Shown here piece by piece: positions 5,342 through 5,434 of a stretch of 5,434 bases of DNA. The DNA comes from Bacteroidales bacterium (GTDB taxonomy: Bacteria; Bacteroidota; Bacteroidia; Bacteroidales; WCHB1-69), in NCBI GenBank assembly GCA_017618435.1, contig JAFZUH010000233.1, positions 1 through 5,434 of the forward strand, in the 5' to 3' direction. The translations under genes and the position numbers were made by a program. Under the pieces are notes generated by a model that was not told the origin of the DNA, did no database searches, and saw only the letters and a program-made list of their open reading frames with translations. Position 1 is the first letter of the stretch; the number at the start of each line of letters is the position of its first letter.

Positions 5342-5434
5342 ATGGAAAAGAAAAAAGTAAAACCAGCAGACAATTCCGCTAATCAACAAAATCCCAACAA
5401 GGGAACTCGCGGAACAAACAAACAATACGATAAA
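5342..5434 (+). CDS. Hypothetical protein, N-terminal 31 codons (3' end outside window)
   Basis: An open frame runs from ATG at 5342 to the window edge with no stop. It begins MEKKKVKPADNS and continues rich in Asn, Gln, Lys, Gly and Thr (NPNKGTRGTNKQYDK near the edge). No signal peptide or membrane segment is visible, and the composition suggests a disordered, basic N-terminus. The protein may be small, or this may be the flexible leader of a larger domain; I do not recognise it. There is no Shine-Dalgarno site, only an A/T-rich leader, as is normal in Bacteroidota. It is divergent from pyrC and follows the structured RNA region, whose last stem ends 45 bases before the ATG, so that RNA could be its regulatory leader. 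Confidence 0.6.
   Translation, partial: MEKKKVKPADNSANQQNPNKGTRGTNKQYDK

Overview
The window looks like chromosomal DNA of an AT-rich member of the Bacteroidota, most likely Bacteroidales. This rests on tandem ExbD paralogs with Bacteroidetes-type wording, a DUF4296 lipoprotein beside a dihydroorotase, a TAnnTTTG-type promoter (TATCTTTG at 5028-5035) and near absence of Shine-Dalgarno sites. All of this comes from reading the sequence and recalling families; no search was run.

Left part, + strand: the 3' end of one exbD gene (2-310, cut by the window edge) overlaps a complete second exbD (310-783) by one base. These are energy-coupling subunits of a TonB/ExbB/ExbD-type motor. A strong intrinsic terminator (810-837) closes the operon. 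A stand-alone flavin reductase-family gene follows (858-1433).

Middle, - strand: a tightly packed run is read right to left: dihydroorotase pyrC (4914 to 3574), a DUF4296 lipoprotein (3577 to 3113, 4-base overlap), a DegT/DnrJ/EryC1/StrS aminotransferase (3089 to 1950) and shikimate kinase aroK (1949 to 1452, start directly abutting the previous stop). The spacing indicates one transcript joining pyrimidine synthesis, an envelope lipoprotein, probable nucleotide-sugar amination and aromatic amino acid synthesis. It converges on the flavin reductase gene, with an AT palindrome at the junction.

Right part, 4915-5341: a 427-base non-coding stretch is the most interesting section. A good Bacteroidetes -7 box is followed by about 260 bases rich in complementary segments: a 5' hairpin, a long rod-like helix with a branched tip, and a 3' hairpin. 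Some of these segments can also pair in competing or pseudoknotted ways. It may be a small RNA (possibly 6S-like) or the structured leader of the gene that starts at 5342, of which only 31 codons (Lys/Asn/Gln-rich) are visible. No mobile element, CRISPR array, tRNA or rRNA was recognised.
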